Shown in pieces: positions 1 through 10,802 of a DNA stretch of 64,000 bases (positions are counted from its first letter, which is position 1; each line of letters opens with the position of its first letter). The DNA comes from Ipomoea triloba (taxonomy: Eukaryota > Streptophyta > Magnoliopsida > Solanales > Convolvulaceae). The DNA lies in contig NC_044922.1 of NCBI RefSeq assembly GCF_003576645.1, forward strand, positions 25,064,765 to 25,128,764, written 5' to 3'. The notes beneath the pieces were generated by a model that was given only the letters and a program-made list of their open reading frames with translations, made no database searches and was not told where the DNA came from. The translations under genes were made by a program, and so were the position numbers.

Positions 1-2169
1 GTCTATACAACTTCCTTCTTGATTAATCGACTACCGTCTAGTGTCCTCCGAGCACAGGTTCCGTGCCATCTCGTGTATCCCTCTAGTCCTTTGTTTCACT
101 TGTCTCCTAAAGTGTTTGGCTGCACCTGTTTTGTTCAAGATATTCGCCCCCAGAACGGTAAACTCGACCCAAGAGCTCTTAAATGTATATTCTTAGGATA
201 TTCTCCTACTCAAAAGGGATATCGTTGTTATTCTCCTGAGCTAAAGAGGTATTTAGTGTCTGCCGATGTTACGTTCTTTGAGGATACCATATATAATGGG
301 GCAGTTTTCGACCATCCAGACTATGTCACTATGTCAACAGAGGATAATGAGTTTCTCACATATACTGTTACTGTTCCTTCCTCCTGGGTTGAGTCTATAC
401 CCAGGCCCCCCGTTACTCAAGTATATAACAGGCGGCTGAAGAAGGTTGTGCGAAAGGTGTCGTCTCGCCCACCAGTCAGCTCTACCTTACCGCAATCTCC
501 GTCAACAGATCTTCCTGTTGCTCTTCGAAAAGGTAAACGTCGTTGTGTTCATCCCATTTCCTCATTTGTGTCTTACAATGATCTGTCACCCTCTTCACGT
601 GTCTTTGTGTCTCAGTTGGAGTCTGTAGTTGTTCTCGAGTCTTTAAAAGAGGCTCTGTCTCATGATGGTTGGCGGCGTGCTATGGAAGAGGAGATGGCCG
701 CTCTTGAGGAGAATCGAACTTGGGATCTTGTTGATCTCCCCATTGGTAAAGCTGTTATTGGGTGTAAGTGGGTTTATGTAGTCAAAATGAACCTGGATGG
801 TTCTGTTGCTAGATTGAAAGCACGCCTAGTTGCTAAAGGGTATGCACAAATTTACGGTGTTGACTATACAAAGACGTTTTCCCCCGTAGCCAAATTGACT
901 TCTGTACGGATTTTCATTTCATTAGCTGCCGTTAATCATTGGCCTTTGTATCAGCTAGATGTGAAGAACACATTTTTACATGGTGATTTGACCGAGGAAG
1001 TTTATATGGAGCAACCACCTGGGTTCGTTGCTCAAGGGGAGTCAGGGAAGGTGTGCAAACTGAAGAAGTCCTTATATGGTTTGAAGCAATCTCCGCGTGC
1101 GTGGTTTGGAAGGTTTAGTAGTGCGGTCGTCAAGTTTGGTATGCAGAGGAGTGCTTGTGACCATACGGTATTTTATAAGCACACGAGTTATGGCTGTGTT
1201 TTATTAATTGTATATGTGGATGATATAGTAATCACAGGGAGCGACGCTGGAGGAATTGATGCTCTTAAGTCCTTTCTCAAGGACGAGTTTCATACTAAGG
1301 ATTTAGGTATACTAAAATACTTTCTGGGTATTGAAGTTTCCCGATCCAAGAAAGGCATTTTTCTTTCACAAAGAAAGTATGTGTTGGACCTGCTTGATGA
1401 CACTGGTATGCTGGGGGCGAAGCCGTGTGACACTGCCATGGATCCTGGTGCCAAACTTGTAGCTGGAGAAGGAGAGGCGTTTGACAATCCAGAGAGGTAC
1501 AGGAGGTTAGTGGGAAAGCTTAATTATCTCACTATTACTCGTCCTGATATTGCGTTTCCTATTAGCGTGGTGAGTCAATTTATGAGTGAACCTACACATA
1601 CTCATTGGGAGGCAGCTATCCGGATCGTGAAATATTTGAAGGGTGCTCCGGGGAAAGGGGTCTTGTGTGCAGATTATGGGCACACTTGTGTTGAGGCGTT
1701 TTCTAATGCTGATTGGGCTGGGTCTCCGAGTGACAGAAGATCAACGACAGGTTATTGTGTGTTCGTGGGAGACAACTTGGTTTCATGGAAGAGCAAGAAA
1801 CAGAGTGTCGTAGCCCAGTCTAGTGCAGAGTCTGAGTACAGGGCCATGGCTCACGTCACGAGTGAGGTTGTTTGGGTACACAATATTTTGAGGGAAATTG
1901 GTGTAGAGGTGCAGCTACCAGTGAGTTTATGGTGTGATAATCGTGCTGTCATACACATTGCTAATAATCCTGTCTTCCACGAGCGAACCAAGCATATTGA
2001 GGTGGATTGCCATTTCATACGAGAGAAGGTGCAACATGGGTTGATATCGACAGTGCAGGTTCGAAGTGCTGATCAATTAGCTGATGTGTTTACCAAGAGT
2101 CTGGGTAAGAGTCGGGTTGAATATATATGTAACAAGCTGGGCATTGTTGATATTTATGCTCCAACTTGA
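1..2169 (+). mobile_element. Ty1/copia retrotransposon polyprotein, 3' part (integrase C-terminus, reverse transcriptase, RNase H)
   Basis: The reading frame is open from the first base of the window, so the element extends upstream. About 720 residues are visible with no internal stop. In order they show the integrase C-terminal region (KVFGCTCFVQD, then LGYSPTQKGYRCY), a variable linker, the reverse transcriptase starting near WDLVDLP with the first catalytic Asp in QLDVKNTFLHG and the YVDD box (YVDDIVITG), and the copia RNase H (ADWAGSPSDRRSTTGYC, SSAESEYRAM, ADVFTK). This order, integrase before reverse transcriptase, defines Ty1/copia. The stop is followed at once by a purine tract and an LTR. 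An intact frame suggests a fairly young copy, but gag, protease and the 5' LTR are outside the window, so activity cannot be judged. Confidence 0.95.
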
Positions 2170-2176
2170 GGGGGAG

Positions 2177-2346
2177 TGTTAGTTGAGTGATTTACTCTCA
2201 GCTTCTCAATTCAAATTTGAATTGAGTGGCTGAGAGTCCATCCCCTTTCCCCTTCTCTTATATAAATAGGTAGTCATTTACAATGTAAAACATCAGTGAG
2301 TAATATACTTCAGTGTACTGTTCTATCTTTCTACAGTTTCATTCCA
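2177..2346 (+). repeat. 3' LTR of the copia element
   Basis: A polypurine tract (GGGGGAG, 2170-2176) lies directly before TGTTAG, the usual LTR start. Inside are a TATA-like box (TTATATAAATAG, about 2258-2270) and a strong palindrome. The LTR is short, about 165-177 bp. The right end is uncertain: CA dinucleotides at 2340-2341, 2345-2346 and 2352-2353 are all possible, and the target-site duplication cannot be checked because the left end is missing. Confidence 0.75.
2195..2236. repeat. 42-bp palindrome in the copia LTR
   Basis: The core 2205-2226 is a perfect 22-base palindrome (11+11). It is extended by CTCTCAGC at 2195-2202 and its complement GCTGAGAG at 2229-2236, with only the TT/TG pair between them unpaired. 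It would form a hairpin near the LTR start. Whether it is functional is unknown. Confidence 0.8.
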
Positions 2347-2448
2347 GTCCTCAAAAGCTTTAAGACAGTCCCCTCGGACTGGGTGTATAACAAGAATGAC
2401 AAAGCTCTCTGCCACCTGCTTCAGTGTCGTGATTGTGATTTGCTCAAA
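2347..2448 (+). other. Possible host exon fragment abutting the copia LTR
   Basis: Just after the LTR there is an acceptor-like CATTCCAG and then a frame reading VLKSFKTVPSDWVYNKN and ALCHLLQCRDCDLLKG, ended by a donor-like AAAG/GTATGC at 2448-2449. The codon usage and cysteine-rich composition look protein-coding, but I do not recognise the family. It could be an exon of a gene disrupted by the copia insertion, or chance. About 350 bp of sequence with no recognisable feature follows. Confidence 0.3.
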
Positions 2449-2804
2449 GGTATGCAAATTGGGGTTAAGAACAGGGTTTTGTAGCAATTAGTTAGCTCAC
2501 TTAAAGTAGAAATTCAGGATTAGAATCATATTTTTTTGGAGGCAGGTATTGAGTTCCAGACTAGCAACTGAATCCCTGTCTCTTTGAATGGTATATTGAT
2601 TTGTTAATTACAGAATGGATCTAGCTTCTCTTATTACGTTTTCTCCATCTTTCATCTTGGGTGTGCTTAATTCGCGTTGTTGTAGTCGGTTCTTTTATAA
2701 TTTTTCTTACATGGATGGCATAGAAATCCCATAATAGAAGTGGAAAGGCATTCACTATACCCTTTTGACTTAGAAAGGAGTAGACTGAACTAAGCTTATT
2801 TACT

Positions 2805-3067
2805 TGATTTCCTGCACAAAATGTTCTTCATTATTGCCCTGTTATTCATCTCAGTTACATACATTAATACATATATACAGTTTTCCTGTATAAAATGGTG
2901 TTCATTCTTGCCCCTGTTATTCATCTCAGTTGCATATATTGAATGTTGGAAGTTATACTACATATATGTACAGGTTTCCTGCATAAAATGTTGTTCATTC
3001 CTGCCACCTCCGTTATTCATCTCAGTTACATATATTGAATGTTGGGAGCTATAATACATATATACAG
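2805..3067. repeat. Three-unit tandem repeat of about 75-95 bp
   Basis: Three consecutive units each begin with TTTCCTG(C/T)A(C/T)AAAATG, continue with TTATTCATCTCAGTTRCATA and end with CATATATACAG or a close variant. The first unit is shorter, lacking the GAATGTTGG part. Short frames across it are products of the repeat and not genes. Confidence 0.8.
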
Positions 3068-3121
3068 GTTAAAACACCTCATCATGTCAAAAAATATAAA
3101 TATAAAATAAAAAGTAAATAA

Positions 3122-3527
3122 ATGAAAAAACAAACTCCGAACCTATTGCTGCGCTTGGAAGCAGAGGAAGAAGAAGGCGTTGATGAGGTGGCCTCCGCCC
3201 GCTTCCGGCTCCGAGTTTCGATACAAAAGCCCAAACCCCTCAAAGCAGGGAATCACCTCGCCGCCGCACTCCGACGCGTTCGGATCCGGGCCCTCCATCA
3301 ACGGCGGCAACGTCTCCATGCCGCCGGGCCTCAGGCTCCCCGTTCGAATCTCGCACGCCGCCGTCAGAGAAGACCCGAAATGTAGACATCCTTGCTTTCT
3401 CTTCATTCTTTCTATTCAAGAACGCCCTAAGAGAGCTCTGGTCTCACTCACACTCTCTCCCTCAACTGTGATGCTCCAAAGAAGCAAAATGGGGAGAATT
3501 TGCAGCATGGAATCAATATCTATTTGA
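3122..3527. other. GC-rich island, possible decayed first exon
   Basis: Bases 3140-3370 are far more GC-rich than the surroundings and stay open in several frames on both strands, as GC-rich DNA tends to do. The plus-strand frame reads PPPASGSEFRYKSPNPSKQ, and the minus-strand frame is rich in Gly, Pro and Glu. I recognise no domain and see no clear start or splice context. It may be the remnant of an exon or CpG-rich promoter. Confidence 0.25.
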
Positions 3528-3529
3528 CG

Positions 3530-4714
3530 GTGAGTACATTAGGGAAAACAAGAGGGAGAAAGAAGGTCATATATAAAAAGACAATTTTACCCCTTCACTT
3601 AACACTTATCTAACGCCATGTTAACGGAAGGACCAATGTCGGAACAAAATCAATAGTCAAGTGTCTTTTTTGTCCAAATTAAAAGACAAGGACCAATTTT
3701 GAAAAATCAACATAGTCGGGGGACCATTGCTGGAATTAACTCTGTAAAAGTAATAAAATGTACCGCAAAATTTAATAGGATGAAAAGTTTGTCAAGTTCA
3801 AACAGAGAAAAAATGTCTATAGAGATATTTGAAAAGTTTGAGGTTGGAGGGTCGGATTTAACTATTTATATTTGTTAAGGAAAAATCTACAGAATCTGAT
3901 AAAGTGAAAGTTAACAAGTTTTTGAATACAATTAAACTTAAAATCTGAATTAAAAATGCCAAAGACCTTGTGGTCTAGTGACACCTTTGTCCCGGTTCAC
4001 ACTCCCTCAAAAAAAAAAAAAAAAACAAGCTGACTTTTAAAGGTTATTTAAAAGTTGAGATCGGATACCACCAACTTTTAAAGTCGTTCAAGAACTTGTA
4101 TTCTATTCCTTATATATTTCATTCTTAATAAAATAACATTCCTAATTCTTCAAAATTTATTGTACGAACCAAAGTTGCTATAGGTACGCCCTAATTAGTT
4201 TTTGCGGCTCAGCCTCCCGCCCCTCCTTCATCTTCTCTTAACAAAACTAGGAAAAAGAACTTGTTTACACCTGTTCTCTGAGGAAAATTATTGGATGGAT
4301 TGATAGATGATAATAGTAGACGTCGTTCCTAACTCCTCATCCTCAATATATCTTTTACCATTATAATTTCCGATCGGTCGCCAAAAAGATGTATAAAAGT
4401 CTGAAACAAATCCGGAGCTAAATTCGTAAGTTCCGTTATTTTTTATACTGTTTTTTCTTTAGTTTTTTTTTTTTTTCTTACTGTATTTGTTTTAGGTCTT
4501 TATAAAGTTTATAAAAATCTAATACAGTTATTCAGTTAACAGGTCTTTAGAACCGTCCCTGCTCTCACTTATTCTTATCCCTTCTGTATGGCATTATGTC
4601 AAGCAGAAGCATTATGCATAGTTTACTCGGGGAATTGAAGTGGAAAGAGGAGTAGCCATGGAGGCTCAGCCGCGAGATTGCCATTTTCGGAGATGAGCAA
4701 GAAAGAGGTAAGAG
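3530..4714. other. Intergenic region upstream of the PPR gene
   Basis: No gene is seen. 3590-3745 contains phrases of the GGACCAATTTTG / GTCGGGGGACCA type shared with fold-back MITEs elsewhere in the window, probably a one-sided relic. A SINE remnant lies at 3958-4025. 4440-4475 is T-rich. Confidence 0.5.
3958..4025 (+). mobile_element. SINE remnant (tRNA-derived head)
   Basis: GCCAAAGACCTTGTGGTCTA followed by GTGACACC and CGGTTCACACTCCC matches the 5' end of the better preserved copy at 55010-55145. It runs directly into about 16 adenines, so it looks truncated, with the usual poly(A). Confidence 0.6.
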
Positions 4715-7660
4715 ATGATACAGATGGAATGTGAACGTTTCTCTGCACAGATGTTTAGCTCACCAGGGTTCTCACGACGGTCCATTCAGACTCTTTACCC
4801 CACGACCAAAACTAGTTTGATAAAATGCCTCAACAAACCTCAATTGAAACCTAAACATGGTTTTCCCTTCGTTCGCTTTTATTCTTGCTGTTCTGCTATT
4901 CTCCCAACTGTTGAAAGAGAAACCGCGCCAAATTCAAAATTGCATGCCTCCTCTGGGTTTCAGACATTGCCCAGAAAATTGCCTTCAGGGATTAGTGAAG
5001 TTGGAAAAAGTAGGAAGAGGGATCTTAAACGGTATTCTGAAATGTTCCGAGATTATACGCAAACGAAAAATTTGAAAGAAGGAAAAGTGCTTCATGGGGA
5101 GCTGGTTAGAAATTTAATTGACCCAGATATGCATTTGTATGTTTCCTTGATTAATTTTTATGCAAAATCTGGGGATCTAAGTTCTGCACGCAAAGTGTTT
5201 GATCAAATGCCTGAGAGGGATGTTATATCATGGACAGCACTAATCACGGGATTTCTACCTGAAGGGAATGGTAGTGAGAGTGTTAGATTGTTTTGTGAGA
5301 TGAGGAGAGAAAGTGTGAAGCCTAATGGATTTACATTGGCAACAGTTTTGAAGGGTTGTTCTATGTGCTTGAATTTAGAGTTTGGGAAACAGTTGCATGC
5401 TGAGGTAGTAAAATCTGACACCTTTTCTGATGTTTATATTGGTTCTGCGCTTATTGATCTCTATGCTAAATGCCATCAGATGGAGGATGCAAAAACAGTA
5501 TTTCTTCATATGCCTGACCAGAATTTAGTATCTTGGAATGCGTTGCTTAATGGGTATGCACAAGAAGGTGAATGGCAAGAGGTCTTAAGATTGTTTTGTA
5601 GTTTGTCTGAGTCAGAATTTAGATTTAGCAATTATACTTTAAGTACTGTTTTAAAGAGTTGTGCTAATGTGGGTAACTTGAGAGTTGGCCAAGTTCTTCA
5701 TTCGGTGGCAATCAAGATTGGAAGTGAATTTGATAATTATATAAGCTCTAGTCTAGTAGATATGTATTCCAAGTTTAGATTTCCTGAGGATTCTATGAAA
5801 GTATTTAAGAGAATCAGAAGTCCTGATGTTGTTGCATGGAGTACAATGATTAACGGCCTTGATCAACAGGGACATAAAAAAGAAGCATTTCAGCTATTTC
5901 AACTGATGAGGCATTCAGATGTGAGGCCTAATCAATTCACTCTTGCAAGTGTTATTAGTGCTGCAGCTGATTTAGGTGATTTACTTTTATGCAAAAGCAT
6001 CCATGCTTGTGTTTACAAGTTTGGGTTTGACTCTGAGACTGTGGTTAACAACACACTTATCTCAATGTACATGAACTTTGGATCATTTAATGATGGTTAC
6101 AAGGTTTTTGTTTCTATGGATTCAAGGGATGTGATTTCTTGGAATGGACTTTTATCTGGATTCCATGACAACGAAACATCTCATGAAGGGCCAAAAATCT
6201 TCAGACAGATGCTTATTGAAGGTTTCAAGCCAAATATGTACACATTTATCAGCATTCTAAGGTCTTGTTCCAGTTTGTCAAATGTTAGTCTTGGGAAGCA
6301 AGTACATGCTCATGTAGTCAAAGAAAACTTGAGTTGTGATTGTTATGTTGGAACTACTCTTATTGACATGTATTCTAAATGTGGGTGCCTAAATGATGTC
6401 GAAGTTATTTTCAATAGGTTGACTCAAAAAGATGTGTTCACATGGACAGTGATGACTGCAGGCTATGTACAGAGTGATCAGGGAGAAAAAGCCTTTGAAT
6501 GTTTAAGTCAAATGTTAAAGGAAGGTGTTAAGCCAAATGAATTCACTCTTGCAAGTTGTGTGAGTGGCACTTCACGTATAGCAAGCCTTAGTAATGGAAG
6601 GCAGTTGCATTGCTTAGCAGTTAAATCTGGGCAATTTAGTGATTTGTTTGTGGCCAGTGCATTAGCTGATATGTATGGTAAATGTGGATGCATTGCTGAT
6701 ACTGAAACTCTGTTTGAGGGCATGGGTTCTTGTGATACTGTTTTATGGAACACAATGATATGTTCATACTCCCAGCACGGACAGGGCAAAAAGGCTCTGC
6801 AAGCTTTCAGTAGGATGTTGAATGAAGGTACTTTGCCAGATGCGATTACTTTTATTGGTGTCCTTTCTGCATGTAGCCACATGGGCTTAGTTGATGAAGG
6901 GAGAAGATATTTTGAGTCAATAAACAACACTTATGGAATCATTCCTTCCATTGAGCACTATGCTTGTATGATTGATATCCTTGGTCGAGCAGGCAAATTT
7001 GATGAGGTGAAAAACTTCATTGAGCATATGGAGCTTAGTCCAAATGCATTAATATGGGAGACTGTTCTTGGTGCTTGTACGATTCATGGAAACATTGAAT
7101 TGGCAGAGAAAGCTGCAAACTTTCTATTTGAATTTGAACCTAAAGTGGAGTCAAGTTACATAATGCTGTCCAATATATATGCTGCCAAAGGGATGTGGAA
7201 TGATGTTGCAAAGTTGAGAGCATTTATGTCTGATCAGGGCATTAAAAAGGAACCTGGTTGTAGCTGGGTTGAGGTCAATGCTCAAGTCCATGCCTTTTTG
7301 TCTCAGGATGCTACACATCCAAGGTTAACTGATATCCACAAAAAACTGGATGAGCTGTATTTACAACTTAATTCAGCAGGCTATATTCCGAACAAGGATT
7401 ATTCGCTTCATAATGTAACAGACCAAGAAAAAAGAGCAAACCTTCTACATCATAGTGAAAGGCTAGCTCTAGCTTTTGCGCTCATAAATGACAATACTAA
7501 CAATACCATAAGAATCTTCAAAAACCTACGCATTTGTGGAGATTGCCACGAATTTATGAAGCTGTTGTCAGGCATAACACATCGAGAAATAGTCATTCGT
7601 GATGTTACTCACTTCCACCATTTTTGTGATGGCACATGCTCTTGTAATGATTATTGGTGA
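4715..7660 (+). CDS. Pentatricopeptide repeat protein, PLS class with E and DYW domains (organellar RNA editing factor type)
   Basis: This is an intronless 981-codon frame. The first 65 or so residues are rich in Ser, Arg and Lys and poor in acids, as expected of a plastid or mitochondrial transit peptide. A long array of 31-36 residue PPR repeats follows (for example SARKVFDQMPERDVISWTAL, and GKQLHAEVVKSD). The E region begins near GCSWVEVNAQVHAF at about residue 849. The C-terminus is a DYW deaminase domain: HSE (913-915) and CGDC (941-944) form the catalytic zinc site, and HHFCDGTCSCNDYW ends the protein with the canonical DYW tripeptide (here NDYW). Such proteins bind organellar transcripts one repeat per base and convert specific C to U. 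ATG at 4715 is the first in frame; another at 4724 (MECERF) is equally plausible. No frameshift is visible. The RNA target cannot be read from the sequence. Confidence 0.93.
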   Translation: MIQMECERFSAQMFSSPGFSRRSIQTLYPTTKTSLIKCLNKPQLKPKHGFPFVRFYSCCSAILPTVERETAPNSKLHASSGFQTLPRKLPSGISEVGKSRKRDLKRYSEMFRDYTQTKNLKEGKVLHGELVRNLIDPDMHLYVSLINFYAKSGDLSSARKVFDQMPERDVISWTALITGFLPEGNGSESVRLFCEMRRESVKPNGFTLATVLKGCSMCLNLEFGKQLHAEVVKSDTFSDVYIGSALIDLYAKCHQMEDAKTVFLHMPDQNLVSWNALLNGYAQEGEWQEVLRLFCSLSESEFRFSNYTLSTVLKSCANVGNLRVGQVLHSVAIKIGSEFDNYISSSLVDMYSKFRFPEDSMKVFKRIRSPDVVAWSTMINGLDQQGHKKEAFQLFQLMRHSDVRPNQFTLASVISAAADLGDLLLCKSIHACVYKFGFDSETVVNNTLISMYMNFGSFNDGYKVFVSMDSRDVISWNGLLSGFHDNETSHEGPKIFRQMLIEGFKPNMYTFISILRSCSSLSNVSLGKQVHAHVVKENLSCDCYVGTTLIDMYSKCGCLNDVEVIFNRLTQKDVFTWTVMTAGYVQSDQGEKAFECLSQMLKEGVKPNEFTLASCVSGTSRIASLSNGRQLHCLAVKSGQFSDLFVASALADMYGKCGCIADTETLFEGMGSCDTVLWNTMICSYSQHGQGKKALQAFSRMLNEGTLPDAITFIGVLSACSHMGLVDEGRRYFESINNTYGIIPSIEHYACMIDILGRAGKFDEVKNFIEHMELSPNALIWETVLGACTIHGNIELAEKAANFLFEFEPKVESSYIMLSNIYAAKGMWNDVAKLRAFMSDQGIKKEPGCSWVEVNAQVHAFLSQDATHPRLTDIHKKLDELYLQLNSAGYIPNKDYSLHNVTDQEKRANLLHHSERLALAFALINDNTNNTIRIFKNLRICGDCHEFMKLLSGITHREIVIRDVTHFHHFCDGTCSCNDYW

Positions 7661-7897
7661 CTTGATCTTGACCAGTTGGCCAGAGTACAATAGTTCTGTG
7701 AGCAAGGAGGACTTCAGGCAAGCTGAGTCTGTCAAAGCTGAAAAGAGGTATTTCATTGTGCCTATTGTTTGTATGTGAGTTGTATGGTTTTTGCATAGTG
7801 CATTGAGTAGTCCATAAGGAACTGAATTTTTGTTGGTCATTCTATGGTTAATTTATTTGTTACAAGGATCCAATTGCTAGTATCCTTCCTGTGGCAG

Positions 7898-10802
7898 AGA
7901 TGAAGCTAAATGCACAAATTTAGGTCGTCTTATGGAAACACACGGTTCCAAGGTTCTGGGGGCATCTTACAAGGATCCAATTGCAAGTTTTAAACAATTT
8001 CACAAGTTCTCTGTTGACCATCCTGAGGTAAGTTATTGTTTAGATATGCACTTTAAATTAGTGAATTTAAAATTTTCATATTTAGCAGTGGATGATGTTT
8101 GGATGCATCATTTTAGATATACTGGTCATTCGTTTTGAATGAGCTTTCAATTCGGTTTCAGGAAGCCCCTAAGTGCATTCTGGATACCTCTGTCAAGTCC
8201 AAGCCTCGAGGAAGTTGGCTTCCTGGTTCAGTTCTGAATATAGCTGAGTGTTGCTTGCTGCCAAGCAGTTACCCCAGAAAGCAGGACAACAGCTTGGCCA
8301 TTGTATGGAGAGCTGAAGGGCGTGACGATGAGGATGTTAATTGCATGTCACTGAAAGAGCTCAGAGAACATGTGATGTATGCTTGAGTATAATACTATAA
8401 TGCTTTCTTTTTTTGACTATATATAATGGTTGCAGACCTTTACATGACCAGCATGAGAATAACTCAAAGACTATCTTTGGCACATGTTACTTTATGGGAA
8501 TAAATTTTTATTATCTTTTCTCCTGTCTTTAACCTGAAAATAATTTGAGGATGTTACCTTTGGACTTTGCCACTTTGGTATTTGATTATTGGAGGAAAAT
8601 GTATAGTTGTAATTGTTGACTTCCAAAAGCATGCTCCATTTACTTCATCTTCTGTTTTTCAGTAATGTCAACTAATATAATTGTGCACAGGTTAGTGGCA
8701 AATGCACTTGATTCAATTTTCTCAAAAGGAGATACCATTGCCATTGACATGCAAATGACAGAAAAAGCAGTCATTATTTACTTGGCAATTGTACTTGGGG
8801 GATTTGTTGTAGTATCTATTGCTGATAGTTTTGCTCCCAAGGAGATTGCGACCCGTTTAGGAGTATCAAAGGCTCAGGGTATCTTTACACAGGTAATTCT
8901 TATAATCTCAGGTGTATGAAAATATTTAAATACAGAAGTTCCCCAAGTTTGTTAGTTATATATGCGCCATCTTAAAATTAAAATCTTATGTCCAGGCAGT
9001 GATCTAGTTAAATAATTGTTACCAGAAATATGATAACTTTCCAATCTACAAAGACACATGAAGACTTCAATTGTGTGATGCAGTAGCTTTTCTTCTGTGC
9101 ATTTGTTACTGTTATACCTATCAAAGTCTATATACAATTACATAATGTTTTTATTTTATTTTTCCTGGGAAATCATCACAAAATACAGGATTTTATTGTG
9201 CGAGGAGGCAGCAGATTTCCATTATACAGGTAATTTAAATATATGATGTTAAAATATACAAATAAAAATAATATGTCCAACAGGCTTTATCATGACAGTG
9301 TAATAAAGTTCATGCACATGTTACCTCAACATGATTCAAGAATATTATTCGTTTGAAAACACATTCGAGTTGATTTGTACTCCTACTATACATTAACCCA
9401 AAAAAATGTTTAGCCAAGTAACCCCGATGGTTGGTGTTTGTCAATTGAAGTCGTGTTGTAGAAGCTGCTCCAAAGAAATTGTGGTCCCTGCAGCTGGAGA
9501 GGATGTTGAAATTCAGCTAAGACAGCAAGATGTATCATGGAAAGGTTTTCTTGCTCGTGCTCATTACCTTCCTAGGTAATGTGGTGATATAGATCTCAAT
9601 GTGGTGTTAGGCAACAATTTTTTGTAGTTTTGAAGTCCTTTCAAGTGACCATTAACTTCCTTGGATAAAATATTAGTAGTTTTGTAGTTTTGAAGTCCTT
9701 TGATAAAATATTCTTTTCTGGCAGACCAAGTTATTACACACCAGTTTATCAACCAGTAGACTCTATCACCAATATACTATTCTCATCTGGAACAACAGGT
9801 TGAGAATCATTCAGTGCGATATGTTCCTTCTGCAGTTAGCATTCTTTTATCTCATTGATTGCATCCACTTTTCCTTCACCAGGAGATTCAAAAGCATACC
9901 TTGGACTCACCTCTCCCCCATGAGAACTGCTGCTGATTCATGCGCTCATGCTGATGTCCGAGCTGGAGATATATATTGCTCGCCAACAAATTTGGGATGG
10001 GTAATGGGGCCAACTTTACTATATGCTTGCTTTTTGACTGGTGCAACTCTGGCACTCTATCATGGATCTCCTTTAGGCCATAGTTTTGGAAAATTTATTC
10101 AGGTTATCTTCTGACCTCTGCATTTAACTGGCAAGGGGTCATTATTTGTAAATAAAATATGTTAGATTTATGGTGGTAACTGTTAAGAGTCCCACATTCA
10201 AAATATAAGAGACAACGTATGGGTTTATAAGGTCATGGGTTAGATTAACTAATTGATTGGATTCAATTTTTTAGTATGGTTTGGCCCATGTGCATTATAG
10301 CCCATTTGAGTGACTTGGTCCAATCTTAGGTTATAAGTTATAACATGGTATAAGTTATAACTGACCTTATTTCTTCCTTCTATTATGTTAGGATGCAGGC
10401 GTAAGTATTTTGGGCACTGTTCCAAGCTTGGTGAAGGCTTGGAAAAGCACAGACTGTATGAAAGGCCTAGACTGGACAAGGATAAGGTACTCTTTTCACG
10501 AGCTTTTGAACAAAATATTAAATACACATATCTAACAACCAGTCCACTACATAAAAGATAACTAAATAACAAGAATATGCAGCAGGGTATTTGCTACTAC
10601 TGGAGAAGTCTCTAATGTTGATGATGCCCTTTGGCTTACTTCGAGGGCCTACTATAAACCCATTCTGGAATGCTGTGGTGGTACAGAGCTTGCATCCACC
10701 TATGTTGCAGGAAATCTTTTGCAGCCACAAGCTTTTGGAACATTTAGCTCAGCATCTATGTCTGTTGACTTTGCCATCCTTGATGAAGATGGCCATGCTT
10801 AT
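7898..10802 (+). pseudogene. Partial acyl-activating enzyme gene (AAE17/AAE18 type, peroxisomal), truncated and frameshifted
   Basis: Nine exons are recognisable: 7898-8027, 8117-8376, 8691-8892, 9189-9229, 9451-9575, 9725-9798, 9883-10102, 10392-10486 and 10586-10802, with consistent GT-AG borders and matching phases. They spell the ANL-superfamily adenylation core: [50 protein letters not shown], the nucleotide-binding loop [14 protein letters not shown] and [10 protein letters not shown]. In plants this family activates carboxylic acids as CoA thioesters in peroxisomes. The first 100 or so residues and the whole C-terminal domain after DEDGHAY are missing; the PPR 3' end lies immediately upstream and nothing similar is found in the 2 kb downstream. 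Single-base deletions break the frame in exon 5 (AAG AA- ATT, near 9477) and exon 7 (GC- ATA, near 9895). The frameshifts could be assembly errors, but the missing ends argue for a gene fragment. An LTR piece sits in the intron at 10181-10300. Confidence 0.75.
10181..10300 (+). repeat. LTR-like fragment in an AAE intron
   Basis: It starts TGTTAAGAGTCCCACATTC, a common plant LTR beginning, and continues with AAAATATAAGAG and GTTTATAAGGTCATGGGTTA. The same about 115-bp sequence occurs inverted at 62090-62207 in an intron of the SPATA20-like gene. Confidence 0.6.
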
